A stretch of 64,000 nucleotides of DNA from Nymphaea colorata (taxonomy: Eukaryota; Streptophyta; Magnoliopsida; Nymphaeales; Nymphaeaceae). Both the position numbers and the translations under genes were made by a program. Below are positions 23,551-38,013 of this stretch, one piece after another (within the stretch, counting starts at the first letter, position 1; the number at the start of each line of letters is the position of its first letter). The notes under the pieces were generated by a model, which was given only the letters and a program-made list of their open reading frames with translations, made no database searches and was not told where the DNA came from. The DNA lies in assembly GCF_008831285.2 (NCBI RefSeq), contig NC_045144.1, positions 21,841,716 to 21,905,715 of the forward strand, given 5' to 3'.

Positions 23551-23963
23551 GTTCTTTGTGAAAAGAACCTTTGTCTGAGAAGAGCAGACCTGAATTTTTT
23601 TCTCATCTCCTCATTGAGAATACCTGACTTAATAGTCTCTAAAGAAACAACCACATTAGCTGCAGAATTAGTAAGCGAGACTCTAAATGTCTCCCACGAA
23701 TCAGGCAAAGTAGCAAGCAATAATAATCCCAAAATCTCATTTTCAAATTGAACTCCCATACTGGATAACTGACTGGTGATCCCCTGAAAAACATTTAGAA
23801 AATCTGACATTGAACTGCCCTCCCTGAATCTCAAATTCATCAATCTTTTCAGAAGAAATAATTTACTACATCCTGTCTTGGAGGCATAAAGATTTTCTAA
23901 TTTTACCCACAAACTACATGCATGATTTTCATCTTGGATATGGTTGTAAACATTTTCATCCAC
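23015..23963 (-). pseudogene. E1 gag - zinc knuckle - protease fragment
   Basis: Equivalent of 204-1153 with the same CHHCGKKGHIMKYC knuckle and WLVDSGSALH protease motif. Compared with E1', one T is missing from a T-run near 23594. This puts the gag end out of frame early (the tail reads GGGVNSKVIGQR and stops) in addition to the frameshift before the knuckle. Confidence 0.85.
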
Positions 23964-24172
23964 AAATTGTCGAATGAAACCACAAACATGTTCATGTTCA
24001 AATTCTCATTCCTCATCAGACTTGGAATTGGGCTATTCTTTGGAAAAAACTAGGAGGTGCATAGCCTTCACATATAAGAGATCTTTTATTTTATTTTTCA
24101 TAGACTATAATTAGTCTCATTTAGGCTAATCATATGACTAGTACCAAAATCAATTTTGTTATCCACCATGTT

Positions 24173-24185
24173 GACTCTAATACCA
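24173..24185 (-). other. primer binding site of E1
   Basis: TGGTATTAGAGTC on the minus strand, three bases inside the 5' LTR; initiator-Met tRNA type. Confidence 0.75.
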
Positions 24186-24188
24186 CTT

Positions 24189-24783
24189 TGTTGGGATAAA
24201 ATGGATTGGACACGAATCTACTAAAATAATTCAACAACAAACTATAGCCCAATAGATCATGCAATAAGCAACGAATTAATGACCAAACACTCCAACCAAA
24301 CTAATCACAATCACAAACTGCACGAGAAATTTTTACGTGAAAAAACCCCTCAAAACAATGAGGGTAAAAAACTACAGGGTACTACGTCCCAAAAACAATC
24401 CACTATAATTAATGATAAAAGTTATCCCACGATGGGCTACACAAAGCCAACCCTCAAACAATAATATCTCATCAAAACAATATGAGATAAACAAAGAGAA
24501 TATCACTGATAAAATGAAGAAATCGTGGATTGGGAGGAGATGCGTCTGGCTTCCTCCTCGATATCAAAACTTGCTCAAGCCAAGTGCTCGCAGCCTTCTC
24601 TTCCTTGCCTTCCTCTTCCACTTTGTTTTTCCCCTTTCTTTTCCTAAAAAGAAAACATAAAGAGAGAGAGACGTAAGAGAGACTGGGGGCACCATCGAGT
24701 GCCCTCCCTTTCCTTTCGCCCGTCACTTAAGTGACGGGTTGGATCGGGTCGGGTCCTCTCTTGAGGCTGGACCCAACCCAACA
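24189..24783 (-). repeat. 5' LTR of E1 (595 bp)
   Basis: Near-identical to the LTR at 1380-1975 (one base shorter through homopolymer loss). TG...CA ends are intact, and it is followed by the ATCAA target duplication at 24784-24788. Confidence 0.93.
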
Positions 24784-24788
24784 ATCAA

Positions 24789-25406
24789 TACATAATTAGA
24801 CAATTTGTTTAGGTTGGTGCGAGCAATTGTTGATGTCAGCCACACCAAACTCCCCCACAAGTTGGCTTGGTGGCATGCACAAAAAATTCCTCCTGTCATC
24901 ATTTCTTAGCTAATTTGGCTTTTGCTCTTGATTTTTATATCTTATCTCTTCTTTCAGGCTTCAATTTGTGGCAAGAGGCCATTGAGGGGCCACTCGGCAA
25001 CAGTAACTAAATGTTATGTTTCTATCAATCTATCACAACAAAAATGGCTATCATGTCTAAAAAGCTAAAGACCGTGAGTAATACTTATTCTGAAGGTAAT
25101 GTCAATCCGTCAGTGTATATGATGTCACTGAAGGCTCCGCTGATGGTTAGTCTGAAGGTTCCACTGACTATTAGTCTAAGCCACCAGTATGAGTCAATTT
25201 ATACTAATGGGCGTGCTTGATAATGTATTTCATTAGTTTTTCAGTATACACAGCTACTGACGAACATTTTGGTATGTATATTGCGTTGGTTAAACGAATG
25301 GTTTTGCCCATCCATCAGTACTGACAGAAGTTGTCCTCAAAGTGAGCATGCTTACGGTTGACCTTTGTCTTTTATGTAAGTGGCCTGGTAGTTACCAACT
25401 TTCTTT

Positions 25407-25465
<59 letters not shown>

Positions 25466-26215
25466 TATCTCTCCTCAATATTTGATAATAACCTTAATCA
25501 TCTTGAAGTACTTGTGAGTAGCAAGGAAATATATGCAGATAACCAATTGCTGGGGACTAAAATTTCCATGGTCATGTGGGCCATGAAAGCTCTACATGCA
25601 TGCATTTATAGAGTTGTGATATATATGTCTGTGGAATGATGCTATGAAGTTTCTCAACTTCCCACCATGCATGGATTTATAAAGAAAGGTAGGAGGCCTT
25701 TATTCAATTGGCGGGAGTGGCCAAGGGTAGCCGCCTGCAAGTGGGGAGAGCGAGTCCATTCTTGTGGTGGCTGAGCATAAATTATTTGGGAGGAGAAAAG
25801 TTAGCTAAAAGATCACGAGCCTGCAGCTGTGGGTTTCTCGGCCCAATTGTTACTCATTTCATCACAATAACATTTTATTATACATAGGTAGTAAACTATG
25901 GAACCAAGTTGCAGCTCCATAGGATCTATCCGGCATGGAAGCTAAATTTCTTTGAAATGACAAACATAAATTATGAATTAGAATATAAATGGTTGAAGAG
26001 GGTATATTGTTTATTTATGCAAGTGGATGAGGAGATGATGGATGAAGATGTGTTAAAAGATAACAAGGACAATGAAGAGGTGCCGAAAGATAATGACTTG
26101 TTAGAAGTATGCAAATAACAATGAGAAAATGAGCGCGCGAGAGAGGGATAGAGAGTTGAAAGAAGAAAACAATGTTGGGTCAATAATTATAATAAGAGTC
26201 ACCTACCAACCTATA

Positions 26216-26249
<34 letters not shown>

Positions 26250-27832
26250 AAACAAGTATATATATATATATATAACAAGTAGGAATTTCTTTTTCTTTCT
26301 TGATGCATTGGTGCTGCTTGTACACTGCGTTATCAAAATTGAATTGGGAGGTGATTTTTTCAACCTATTCTCAATTTGCATTTTCTTTGAAGAACTTTCT
26401 AACATTAGTACATATGTCTAACTGTTTTGTGTACATCAAAATTGCCCCACAAATGAATGCAAGGCTCCTATCTTAGGGCCGTAATACGTACATGTCTTTT
26501 TCTTCTGCCCCAAGACCAAGTCAAGATCCTGACTGATCAATTCAATTCACGACAGTCGACATCAAAATCAAGTGATTGTTATTTAGAGGTTATCTGTTAC
26601 AGTACATGCCCTGGCCCATTTCGATAGAGAAAGAAACCAACAAAAAAAAAATCGAAATTTTCATGAGATTTTCTGCAATTATTTGCAAGTGAAATTTGTC
26701 TTTTTTGGAGGATCCATACAAAAAACTCAATGCGAATTTCGGGTTTGATCTCTTCCAGAGCTTCACTAATCCTTCAATGAGAGCCGGATGAAAATTTATA
26801 ATTCATGTTGGAGTAAATAAGTAAAGGTGTACCACCTTGCATATGCGTGAAGATGACTTAATATATATTTGATCATCTAAATCACGGTGCCAGAACTCCT
26901 ATGCTACTAGTTGTTTTGGTTCTTATTAAGGCACATATGCATGAACTGAAAACTTAATCAGATTAATTCTTCTTGAACGGAACTGAACCTACATAGATGT
27001 GAACTGAGGTCTGATATCTTTGGCTGTTATCTAATTTGAACTAGTATTGTTTCAGTAGAGTTTATTTCAAATATATATATATATATATATATTTTTATTT
27101 ATTTATTTATATATATATTTATATATATTTATATATATTTATATAGTTGACACAGTACAGTTTATTTCATAAAAACTTACATATTGGCCTTTAGCTTAGG
27201 AGGTCATCTTGAATGCCTATAGGTTGAAGAAGCAGCACAGGTATACATGAAGAGCTTTGACAGTTAACCAGTCCTACAAAGGTTGCAAAGCAAGACAAGT
27301 TTTTGTAAAAGGAAAAAAGAAGAGTGAAACTGCACGACCTGAAGGCAAAATAGATTCTATCTGGGGATGCTGCTGGTTCAAGTAAATACTACGTTATTTA
27401 TTTATATTTATATTATTGTGTGTGTGTGTGTGTGTTTGTGCGGGTGGGTGGGTGTGTGTTGGGGCAGGGGGGGGCGGGGGCGTAAATGGCAGACCACTTA
27501 CGTAAAAGACAAAAACTCCCTAAAATTAATTGTGAAAACAATTGTTTTAATATAACCTTTTAGATATATGACAGCCATATATTAAGTTAGTCATTTTTTT
27601 TACTTTAATAATGTTGTTTATAATAAAAAATGAATGGCTTTCATACATCAAAAATTTAATTGTAGAAAAATAATTTTTTATAAGGATAACTGGAGCTTAA
27701 ACACAATTTATATTAAGTTAGTGTATATAAATATACTAAGTGGTTCACATGTTGTTTAAAATACTTTCTAACAAAAATTTGAGGGATCTAGGTTTTGTCC
27801 CTTTCCTTAAGTAGTTTGGTATTTACCGGTGT

Positions 27833-27872
<40 letters not shown>

Positions 27873-28404
27873 TGTGTGTGTGTGTGTGGGTATGTTGGTA
27901 GATCTCAAACAACTAGGCCAGGAACAAAACCAGACCACTCAAAATCTATTGTTCAAGCATTTTTTTTTGTATAATCCAATTGTATAAATATCATCTTAGG
28001 ACTGTCTTGATGAGAATCATACACTAAATCGGTTTTCAGTTTAACATGTTTCTATTGCTATAAAAAATGAACTTCTCGACTGATTTCAAATCGTATAAAA
28101 ATCAGTGATTTCCTTACAAACAACTTTAACTATGTCATATTGCATGTTCGTTTAAACTATTTTCTTATAAGAATTTAAGAGATTTGGTTTTGTCTTATGT
28201 GATTTGAGATATACCAAATTATATATATATACAGAGACAGGAAAATTGATCAGTGTTCTGGCTATATAGAGTCACTCAGCTCATTCTCGAGAACCATCTC
28301 ATCCATTGTAATGAAAGGTTCAACAGATATTTTCATTTGGTTCAGACTTTTTCTCTTCATTTTCCTCTCAACAGTCCATCATGATCATATCGGTGCTTGA
28401 AAAA
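24789..28404. other. non-coding stretch of unit B with microsatellites
   Basis: Counterpart of 1981-5620. Simple repeats lie at about 25408-25460 (CT/TA), 26212-26274 (TA), 27072-27144 (TA-rich), 27417-27482 (GT/G) and 27831-27889 (GT). All differ in length from unit A. No gene seen. Confidence 0.6.
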
Positions 28405-29075
28405 TAATGTATAGACCATTATGTCTTTTTAATCTAAAACGGAAAATACGACATACACTATTGGGGACAAATTTTTGGTCCACTCATAATGTTGTTTTCA
28501 ATGGTGCACTTCATTCTTGTGCGAAAAGACCATTTGAAATTATATGTATTTCATGTAAAAGAAGTCATGTTCTACCAGGTCAAAGAAGCCATGAGGTCGG
28601 AATCCAAGAGGACTTGAAGCCAATGATACCAAAAGCCAAAGACTAAGATGTCAATTTCCTTGTTGCTTGCAATTTAATGAATAGAATATGATATGCATAT
28701 ATCAGTTAGAAATATCACTTTCTATATTATCTGGCATTAGGTTTACCTCATCCAATCTTATTAGACCTAAGAGATAAAAAGCTAGTGGTTTAAATTTAGT
28801 CAAATTAGTTGAAGAAAAATCATTGTCTACTAAATGCCGAATCGCCACTCCATGTGAGAAAATGCCATTAATTGTATCCCTTCGCCGTACAAATTGTATC
28901 TCCTAGTATTACAGAAAAGGCCATGGGTTCCAAATCCAAGAAGATTTGTAGCAAATGAAATGACACCAAAATAAGCAGGAGACTGGGATGTCACCAACGT
29001 TCCACAATGCCACTTGCAATTTATTGGATAGAAATCGTTTTCATCAGCTAGAAAGATCATTTTCTATATTACAGA
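28405..29075. repeat. dispersed repeat R1, copy 1 in unit B
   Basis: Counterpart of 5625-6300. Confidence 0.72.
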
Positions 29076-29184
29076 GCTGGCTTGAGGTATAAACCCCACC
29101 CGTGCATGTTTTTAAATTTAGTCATCTCAATAAAATATCTACTTGAATAAGAACCTTGAAACCATTAACTTATTTCTACTGTCG

Positions 29185-29310
29185 TGTCAATTATCAAAGG
29201 TGTCGACACGTATGTTGTTGTTGTGAGCAAGAAGTACCACAGTTGTTAATCAAGGTTTACACTTTCTTATATATTGCACCAATTTATAGTGCAAGAAAGC
29301 AAGTAGATAA
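29185..29310 (+). repeat. inverted dispersed repeat R2, left arm (unit B)
   Basis: Counterpart of 6414-6534; pairs in reverse complement with about 37395-37520. Confidence 0.72.
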
Positions 29311-32300
29311 AAGAACACCTCAAGCTGTAAAAGATATAGAATCACATATATACCTTACAATGTGAAGTTATTGAGAAACATGCAAAACTATTGATAGAGG
29401 CATTTGCAATTTTGCATGATGCGTGGAAACCTTGCTCGATTCATGTAAAACTTGCCCAATGTATGCAACCACTAGTCTTGCCAGATGCAAGCAAATCGTC
29501 ACTTTCGCATGCAGTACAAGAAATAAATCCCATTCTCTTCCAAACCAAAAACAACACATCAATACTACTTTGATGAACAGATATATGACCCAATAACAAC
29601 AAGAGACAAAATCAAATAAGAGCAGCTAAGAAAAGATGGCTCCAAAAGGCACCTACCTTCTTCTCTATTTATTCTTCTTTCTTCCTTCTCTCCTTTTCTT
29701 CCTCTTGATGCACCTACATGCACACGAAACTTGCTGCATTATTCTTTTCTTCACTTTCACCGTGACCCTCCTACCACCACAAGGGTTGTTATCTTCTTCT
29801 TCTTCTTCTTTTTTTCTTCTCCCCTTCTTCCTCCGATGGTCTTTCTCTCTCTCTCTCTCTCTACACACCCACCAAATCCGTTGAGTGGAAAATTAAATTT
29901 GGTTTTAGAAAGAAAAATCAGGTTAGGTTTTAAACGAGAGTGAGAAACATATGCTTTTTCAGTTTTATACGGTATCCTGCTAAAAGGCTGCTGGGGGAAG
30001 AACCCCCTCTTTATTCAACAAAAAGGAGATAAATGTACCCCAAAAAAATTTAGATCTCCATAAAAAATGGAGATGATACATGTGAAAAGGAGCTAACCAA
30101 AGGGATACCGTTGCCTATCCCATTCAATGGTACTGAGGTCAGGCCCATTGGGGCTGTTTGGCACCCATTGGGGATTCTGTTCTAAAATTTGGGGTAGATT
30201 CATAAAACATAGTATTCCATGGTTTCATGAATTTACCGCAAATTTTGAAGCAGTTTTGCTGAACAGCAACAATAGAATGTGTTATGTCCTGTCCATCCTT
30301 ATATCGTCCAATGTATCCATTTCACATGAGATGTGAGTAGGCTGTTAGGCTACCAGTCTAGCATGTTCTTTCTGCTAGGGCTTTAGCCAAAATGGAGTTA
30401 CACTTCGTATTGGTAACTCGATTGCAAGATTATCTCCAGGTTATAAGTGTTTTGTTTTTGGGGTCAGCCGGTGGTTGGAATGGTGCTAGAGGTTGGACCC
30501 TTGGGGAGCTATATATTGCCTGGCAAGGGTAGTTGCCTACACCAGCCGCACAATTTTACACAATCATTCCTTATTTTCATGTGGAAGTCGTTAATTCTTC
30601 GTTTAGTGGTCCTTAAGGTATGAGAATCTTAGTAGTGTCCCTCCCCCAAAACTTTTAACTCTGCCATTGAGGCTGAATATCTGAAAAGGGCCGTGGAAAT
30701 CTCGAAAAGAAGTCGTGAGAAGAGACAGAGAAAACAATGAAAAATGAAGAGTATCACACATATGGGGTATTTACACCCTTTACTAATATTTTTAAATCAA
30801 CCCACCTTATTACATAAATTTTCAGAAGATGGGTTATAATTTACTACTTTTATTCTTACCGTCACTTTTGTGAGCTTTGGTGATGAAATGCCTTATCATA
30901 AACCTATGAAAGAACATAATTTATACTGTTGAATTTTACCTCTTATAAATGCGGTGTCAACTCGACTTTGAAAATGTGGTTCCTGAAATTTCTGCTTTTC
31001 CATGAATTTATTTTCAATAAGAGTAGAATAGTCATTTCAAGTATATTGGGGCACTTGCTTTCCAGTATCTCAATATTTGACTTATTTGGAATCAACTGAA
31101 CCATCGATTTCAAAGAGATCATTTGATCATTCAGATTAAATTGAAAATATAATTAAACATAAAGCATATTTATTTCATTGCACATGAAAGACGTAAATAC
31201 TGGTTCTTGATAACAACAACAACAACAACCAGGAAATCCACCCCTGGGTGCATGCTCCTCCAGCAGAGGATAAGCAAAACCAGACTGTCATGTATCCGAC
31301 TCTAGTTCCATGCCTCAGGTCCCACCTTCGTGCTTCAGTGCAGACCATGAAACCTCATCTGTTATTTCACCCATGGACCCCAACCCTAAGCTCAGCTCAA
31401 AACGGACTTCTAAACTGGTACTCAAATTCAAATCTCAACCCTAGACCCAAGACAGACTTTTATATCTATTCCCAAGTCTGATTCACGACCACTCGATCCA
31501 AACGGATTACTAGGCTCATATCTGAGTCAAATGCAAGATTTAAATCCAAAATCTAAATTTTGACCAAGATTCAAATTTAAATCCAAGTTCTAGAGCAGAT
31601 CATGGAACAGTTGTAATGGTGTTCCATGAATGTGCCTCATTTTTGACGCAGTTTCATCAGACAATAACAAAATGTTCTTGTTGTCAAACACCCTCTAAAG
31701 AGTTCATATGTTCTAATGGTTGGACTTGTGTGAGTGGTTCTGTACATGAACCCATACTTGTCTAATTAATGGTGCGCCCTCAATATTCTTCTACTTAGTT
31801 TGATGGATTTAAAATTTGTTGAAGAGTTTTGAAATTGACTTATAGTGTATAATGACCCCAGAAAAGAATTTCTGGCTAGCCGCTATTTCATTGCAATTAC
31901 CTCACCAGGACAAATGAAGTAAGCGCTAGCTTAGGGCTCCGGGCGCCGATACTTCTTTCGATGGCGATTTGACTAGTGTAGTGCCAGAGAAGTACCCAAC
32001 AATAGTGCTATGTAGTGTAGCACCCTTCAAAACACGAAACAAAGAAATGGTGCTCATGATTTTATTGCCCTGCAAATCGTGCCAGTGACTGGCGTGAGTT
32101 TTGGTGGTCTCTACCGGTGTAGCCTGCTGGATAAACGTGATTGTTTTGCTTACATTTATATTGCCTATACAAGACTCAGAATGTCCTCATCATCAGCTGG
32201 TAAGACCCCAAATATCAAATACCACTAGGAAACAACCACAAATCTATACTCTCTACATCGAGCAACTTGCGGTGTCGTTGCCTGGTCGACATCAAGAGCA

Positions 32301-33676
32301 TACGCACAGGGTGACATGATCTACTCTTGGTGGGCTGATGGTTTTGGAAGGAAAGAGAAGTGAAGGAAGAACAGAGATCAGTGAGACATACTTTTACTGT
32401 CATCTAGTTTACGTGCAAAAGTCAGAGAGAACAGCAAGAAAACGGCAAGAAAGAGGATAGGGAAATTAGCTTCATTGCGGATGCTAACTGATGGAGAAAT
32501 ACTCACAGGATGGGTGCAGCATAGCATCTCGCACATTATCTGTTTATAGGGTGACATGAGACTCAGAAAGATCTATCTAAATGTCCATCTAGAGAGGATG
32601 GGGTTTGAGATTTGTAATACTGAAGCTCGCCTCTTTAAGTATCCCCGACTCTGCTGGTCAACCCCAACTCGTTCTTATTAATTAGTTTCTGGCTTTGATT
32701 CTTGATTAATTCCATGCTTAATTGGAGAGCTTATCTTAATCCTCAATCTGTCTTCTTATCAATTGTTATTTCTTTACTCCTACTTACTCTGTGCCAGTTC
32801 TTATCCTACTTGCTTCAATTGAAAAAGAAAAATCAGCCTCACCAGTAAGACGTTCACATGGAACAGATCTTCCACAGTGGAAAAAAGAAGAAAAAAAAAC
32901 CTACTATTACCATCCTTCAAGGAAAGGTTTGGACATCACCAATTTTCTTGGGTGAAGGACCTTCCTCTCCTCCTGAAATGGTCGTCCAATCTTCTTCACT
33001 CTGGGATCCTTGGCTATATTTCTTAGATGAAAATACCAGCTCAATGTTGCTGATCTTTGTCTTCATTTAACTTTCCCACAACTCTTTTCATTTGTAAAAA
33101 GGGATATAACAACCTGCTCTATTCTTACACCGAAATGGTTTGGCAGATCACAATTCACCTACTAACAGCTTCAGTTTCAATTCAGAAAGGTGAGGAATGT
33201 TGACAACCATTCATTTAGCTGACTCCCTCATAGGTCCCTTAGGATTCATTGCAATCTTAAAATGTGAGACTAAACTTTTTAATGTGTTGTGTCACGTAAG
33301 CAACATGAATGTTGGGTTATATCATCGATCCATTCTAACAGATGGTGTAAAAGACCCTTCGGCATAATCTGCTGTTGTTTTTAGTTATTGGTATTCCTCC
33401 TTTTCTCGAGAGTAAAATTTTCATTTGGGTTTTTTTTTTTTTTACCCTTTTACGCATTTGTCCTGTCAGGGAAGGCCTTTTTTTTTGGTCCCACTCATTG
33501 AGTTGAGTCCCACAATCAATTTTATCTGCATTCAGCTTTTGGGTTTTGTTTCAACTAAAAAAAAGCAACAAGAAGAATTACCTCGGCTTTAGATCGCCCG
33601 ATTTATATCAATCTTTGCGAGCATGCACACTTTGTGCAAATTAATACTGGAGATCCATATAATTAACGAGATCAAT
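29311..33676. other. non-coding stretch of unit B
   Basis: Counterpart of 6540-10927. No gene supported. The same open frames recur only where no homopolymer loss intervenes, and several are broken differently from unit A, which argues against coding function. Confidence 0.55.
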
Positions 33677-33909
33677 CACTGCAAGAAAAAGGACAGTTCA
33701 GTAGCATGAAAAAAGTGCCGTCACTAAGAAAACTGTTTTTAGCGATGGTTTTATCGTTGCTGAAGACTTAGAAAATTGTAGTTAAAAGTCTTTAGGCATG
33801 GTTTCAATCCTTTGCCACAGATGTTATAAACTGTGCCAGAAACAACTCAGACTAAAAACTTGTAGCTACCGCTGTTACTTTTTAGCAACAATTTTTTTAG
33901 TATGTAGTG
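33677..33909. mobile_element. CACTA-like MITE in unit B (233 bp)
   Basis: Same length, termini and AAT/AGT flanks as 10928-11160, so it was present before the units duplicated. Confidence 0.6.
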
Positions 33910-33911
33910 AG

Positions 33912-33912
33912 T

Positions 33913-33973
<61 letters not shown>

Positions 33974-33980
33974 ATATATA
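33912..33980. repeat. (TA)n microsatellite next to the MITE (unit B)
   Basis: Counterpart of 11163-11230, about one dinucleotide longer. Confidence 0.92.
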
Positions 33981-34284
33981 TTGTCAGAGAGAATGAGAAT
34001 TGCTGATAACACAAAAATAATGATCATACAATTACAATTTGAAATGATAACATCCTATTGATTACATTTTGTACATGATTAAAAAAAAACCCCTTCCAAT
34101 CTAACAATATCACAAACTCACCAACTCAGGATTGAGAACTCAAAAGGATTGTCGAATAGTGTCGGTAAAACTATTATGGACTAGCTTCTAAAACGTAGAA
34201 TAAGTTTAGTAGAAGTGCTGCTGAGGAGTATTGACAGGACTCCAGTGCGCAAAAAGCATATCTGTGATGATCAGCGCCAGAAAA

Positions 34285-34995
34285 ATAATGTCTTGATTAT
34301 TATGCCTTTTAGCATTCTTAAAAGGAAAATATGACACAGACACTAATGCATGGGGAAAAATCTTTTGGTCCACAGATAATGTTGTTTTCATATTTGGTGA
34401 ACACCATTCGATGTGAAAAAAGGCCATATAAAATTATATATTTTCCCTTGAAAAGGAATTCATGTCCCACCATGTGAAAGAAGTCAGGAGGTCCTAGAGG
34501 TCCTAATCCATGAAGACTTGGAGCCAATGATACCAAAACCCAAAGACCGCGATGTCAACCTCCTGTTGCTTGCAATTTAATGAATTAAGATATTGGTTCG
34601 AAATATCACTTCTATATATTATATGACATTAGATCTGGGCCCCATCTGAATCAATTCACAGCTCCATCTTATTAGACCTAAAACATAAAAAAGCTAGTGG
34701 CTGAAATTTTGTCAAGTTCTTTGGAGGAGAATAAGTTTCTACCGAAAATGTTATTTTCAATGGAATCGACATTCCACGTGGGAGAAGGCCGTGAAATTAT
34801 ATATGGATATCCCTTCGCCAGAAAATTGTATCTCCTATTGTGACAAATAGGCCCACTAGGTCCAAAAGCTGGAGATTGGGTTGTCACGAAGCTGGAGATT
34901 GGGTTGTCACGTACGGTCCTTGTCACTTGCAATTTACTGGACAGGAAATCATTTTTATCGGTTAGAAACATCAGTTTCAATATTATATAACTGCC
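34285..34995. repeat. dispersed repeat R1, copy 2 in unit B
   Basis: Counterpart of 11535-12250, including the 23-bp tandem doubling (about 34868-34913). Confidence 0.72.
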
Positions 34996-37394
34996 TTCCA
35001 CCAAATCGAGTACTCGAACTCATATACATGAGGTTCTTTGGTACAGGATAGGCATGATGTGCCGGTCATCTTCTAGTGGACAAGACCGTTTTTGTCCATT
35101 GTTTGATGAGCTTAGGAACAAAACCTCATGTCATTCTGTTGGGTGTTCTGTTTGGTGTTTGTTTCGTGTTATGTCCGTTCTAGCTATTTTCATTCTGCAT
35201 TTGCATCTTCTTGTGAGTCCATTCTCACTCTTGTGTAGGCGGCCGGCAGGAGCCATGCCAAACAGGTATCACCATTTCTGCAGCATGTCTCTTTCAACAT
35301 CCTTTTCTTCTTGTGAAAGCTGAAGAAAGGACCACCCTTCTCTGCCATACTACTCGGGATCTGCTTAATTGCCATAATAATTGATTATTACACACGTGAA
35401 AGTAAAATAAGTTATGCGAGATGAACATGTCCTACTACTTGAAACTGGGGGAACTAGAAAGTCCCAACTGATTTTCTCTTCTTTTGATTTTAAATCCAAA
35501 GTATACCTTGGGGATTGTACACTAGGGAACACAATCCTAGCAATCAAACGTGCCTAATCTCTGCATATTGGTAGATAAGCACCTAAATATTTTTGTATGG
35601 TTATTAAAATCAATTTTTGAAATTTAAAATATTGAAATCAATATAAATTCAATCACCATTTGTTGTTCCATAAAAAGTTCACGAAATTGTCATCTAAGAC
35701 ATAGTAAATTGGGTAAGGTTGAAAACAAAATTGTCAGCCGAAAGTCCGAGATGAAATGGAGTACTCCTATTCACTTGAAGGGCAGTTTGACAGCACGACT
35801 AGTATCCATGAATCTAGCCCAATCTTTATGACATATTTCTATGTCCTTGATGTCAAATGAACTCTAAAGGGCAGTTGGAAATTCACATTAAGAACCCAAT
35901 CTGAATAGGGCTGTTAGATTCACATATGAATCCAAATTATGACTTACAAACAAAATTAACGCGTAAATACAATTTCAAAATATATGGACATTGGATAGAT
36001 GTAAGATACTTAAAACTAAATTGGATCTGAATGTGATCAGATAAACCTAAATCTGAATCTGATGTTATTCCTTAAATTGAATTCGATATCAAACTTTTTT
36101 GTTTCATGTCTGATTTCTTTTGAAACGTCCCGGTAGGATATGTGATCTAAATTGGAAAAATAATCTCTAATGCCAGTGGTCCAATGGAGACCGGATACAT
36201 GAACAACCCACCCCATTAATGATCATGGTACAGTGCCAGTGGACCATGTACATCATCTCATCTATGAGGTAGAATATGTCAGCTCCATTACGTAGATGAA
36301 GCTTGCATCATGGACTAGACGACTAAGAATGATCTAACACCGCCGTCCGTCGATGGACATGCCTGCATCAGAGAACGTCATGCTGGAACGCCCTACATCA
36401 CAAATAGCTGCTGCAAGCTTCGTACTGAATAATTAACTGGAGATAGTGACCACCACCGCTGGAGCTATATACATATATATATATATATGCAGAACTAATG
36501 CCAACCATCTCAGACCAAGAGAGTGGGGAGGAATACATTGAACGAAATCTGCCACTAGCACCATGTTCGGTATCCATCCATCATCATCATTAATTCATTA
36601 TGGCACGCCCAAGTAATTCGTTTAACGATTTGGGAAACTAGAAGTTTAGTGTGAACCTTTGATTGAGAACTCATGAAATTTTTCGTCGAATCCTGATTCA
36701 ATCTAAATTTTTATTCATCAAAGCCGTAGCTTGAGATGTTGGCTTTGTAAATAAGAATGTATTGAAGATATAGCACATGATATATGTATAAGATGATCAA
36801 ATACTTAAGTTCTACAAGTTACTTGCACTGAGCACAAGGTCGGAGCAGAAATTTCTTGCATGCGCAAAACCGTGAAAGAATCAGCCGATGCCAATGCATA
36901 AATAAATAAAAAATTGGGCTGTAAGAATGAGTAATATGCAAATAAATGTAGGTGGGTTGTGTGGAAAGGTACACACAAGCCCACCACTTGGGCAGGCAGG
37001 ATTGTTGGCTATGCAGGACTGGGTTAGTCTGACACCCGACATCACCAAGCTCGTCCTAAGTACCAATCGGTTGCTGAAAGCTTTGTTAAAATGTCTTTTC
37101 CCACTGACGTGGCCAAAACTAGCTACACAAACATACATTATCTATCTATCTAGACAGTATTTGTTCATTAAGCGCCTAATAGAAATGGCTAAATAGAAAG
37201 ACAGACTGCCCACCAGCAATATTAATTTTAGAAAAGGAAAGAAAGGGAGAAATAATTAGGATCACACAGATTTTTAACCAATATTTCTTTAAATATTTTG
37301 TCACTAAAACCAACATAAGACCCAGTACATAAAACAAGTCCAACTATTCACTTCGAATATAATTTTAAGGGGAAACAAATAATTGTGTATAGGT
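34996..37394. other. non-coding stretch of unit B
   Basis: Counterpart of 12251-14682. No gene supported. Homopolymer losses run at about one per 100 bp here. Confidence 0.5.
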
Positions 37395-37520
37395 TTGTGC
37401 ACTTGCTTCTTGCACAATATTTGGTGTCAGCATAGAAGAAAGGGTGAGCCTTCATTAACAAACAGTGGTAACAGAACACGTGCATCTTGCTCACAACAAC
37501 AACATACGTGCTCACAACTT
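37395..37520 (-). repeat. inverted dispersed repeat R2, right arm (unit B)
   Basis: Counterpart of 14683-14811. Confidence 0.72.
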
Positions 37521-38013
37521 TGATAATTGGCACGCTTGAAGAAATGACTTAACTGTATTTAAGGTTCTCATGATATTTTCCGTTTTAGAATGCTAAATAT
37601 TACATAATGAACATTACTTTTTCTCAATGTTTGTCTTTCAACTTTCCATTACAAAGGATCAGACGGTTCTTGCAAGTGAGCAGAGTGTGTACGTATATGT
37701 GTGTGTATGGAGAGAGTGCGTGTGTGTGTATATATAAAGAGAGGCGATGAGAAAGGCCAATGATGGTGGGGTCTTGTCCTCGTCAAGGGAGATGGTGGTC
37801 GATATCGAGAGAGAGAGAGAGTGAGAGTGAGAGTGAAAGGAAAAATAATGAGATGGGTGGTGCTGGTGGTCGAGTACTCACTACTAAGAAGCTTACTGCT
37901 ATGGGAATTGTGATAGTAAAAGGATTAAGGCTGTAGATCTAGTAGTTAAAGACAGCTAAATTTTCTCTCTTCTAGTAAGGTAGACCTCTTGACTCAGTCC
38001 GACCATGTGAATC

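Larger units (their letters stand above)
18793..24783 (-). mobile_element. E1: Tork-like Ty1/copia retrotransposon with internal duplication
   Basis: Bounded by LTRs at 18793-19394 (3') and 24189-24783 (5'), with ATCAA target duplications at 18788-18792 and 24784-24788. On the minus strand the order is LTR, primer site, gag, zinc knuckle, protease, integrase, reverse transcriptase, RNase H, purine tract, LTR, which is copia order. The interior carries an ~810-bp duplication (21931-22740 and 22741-23550) whose first copy is a diverged relative, so the element is chimeric. Several frameshifts and stops make it non-autonomous. It sits exactly at the junction between tandem units A and B. Confidence 0.93.
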
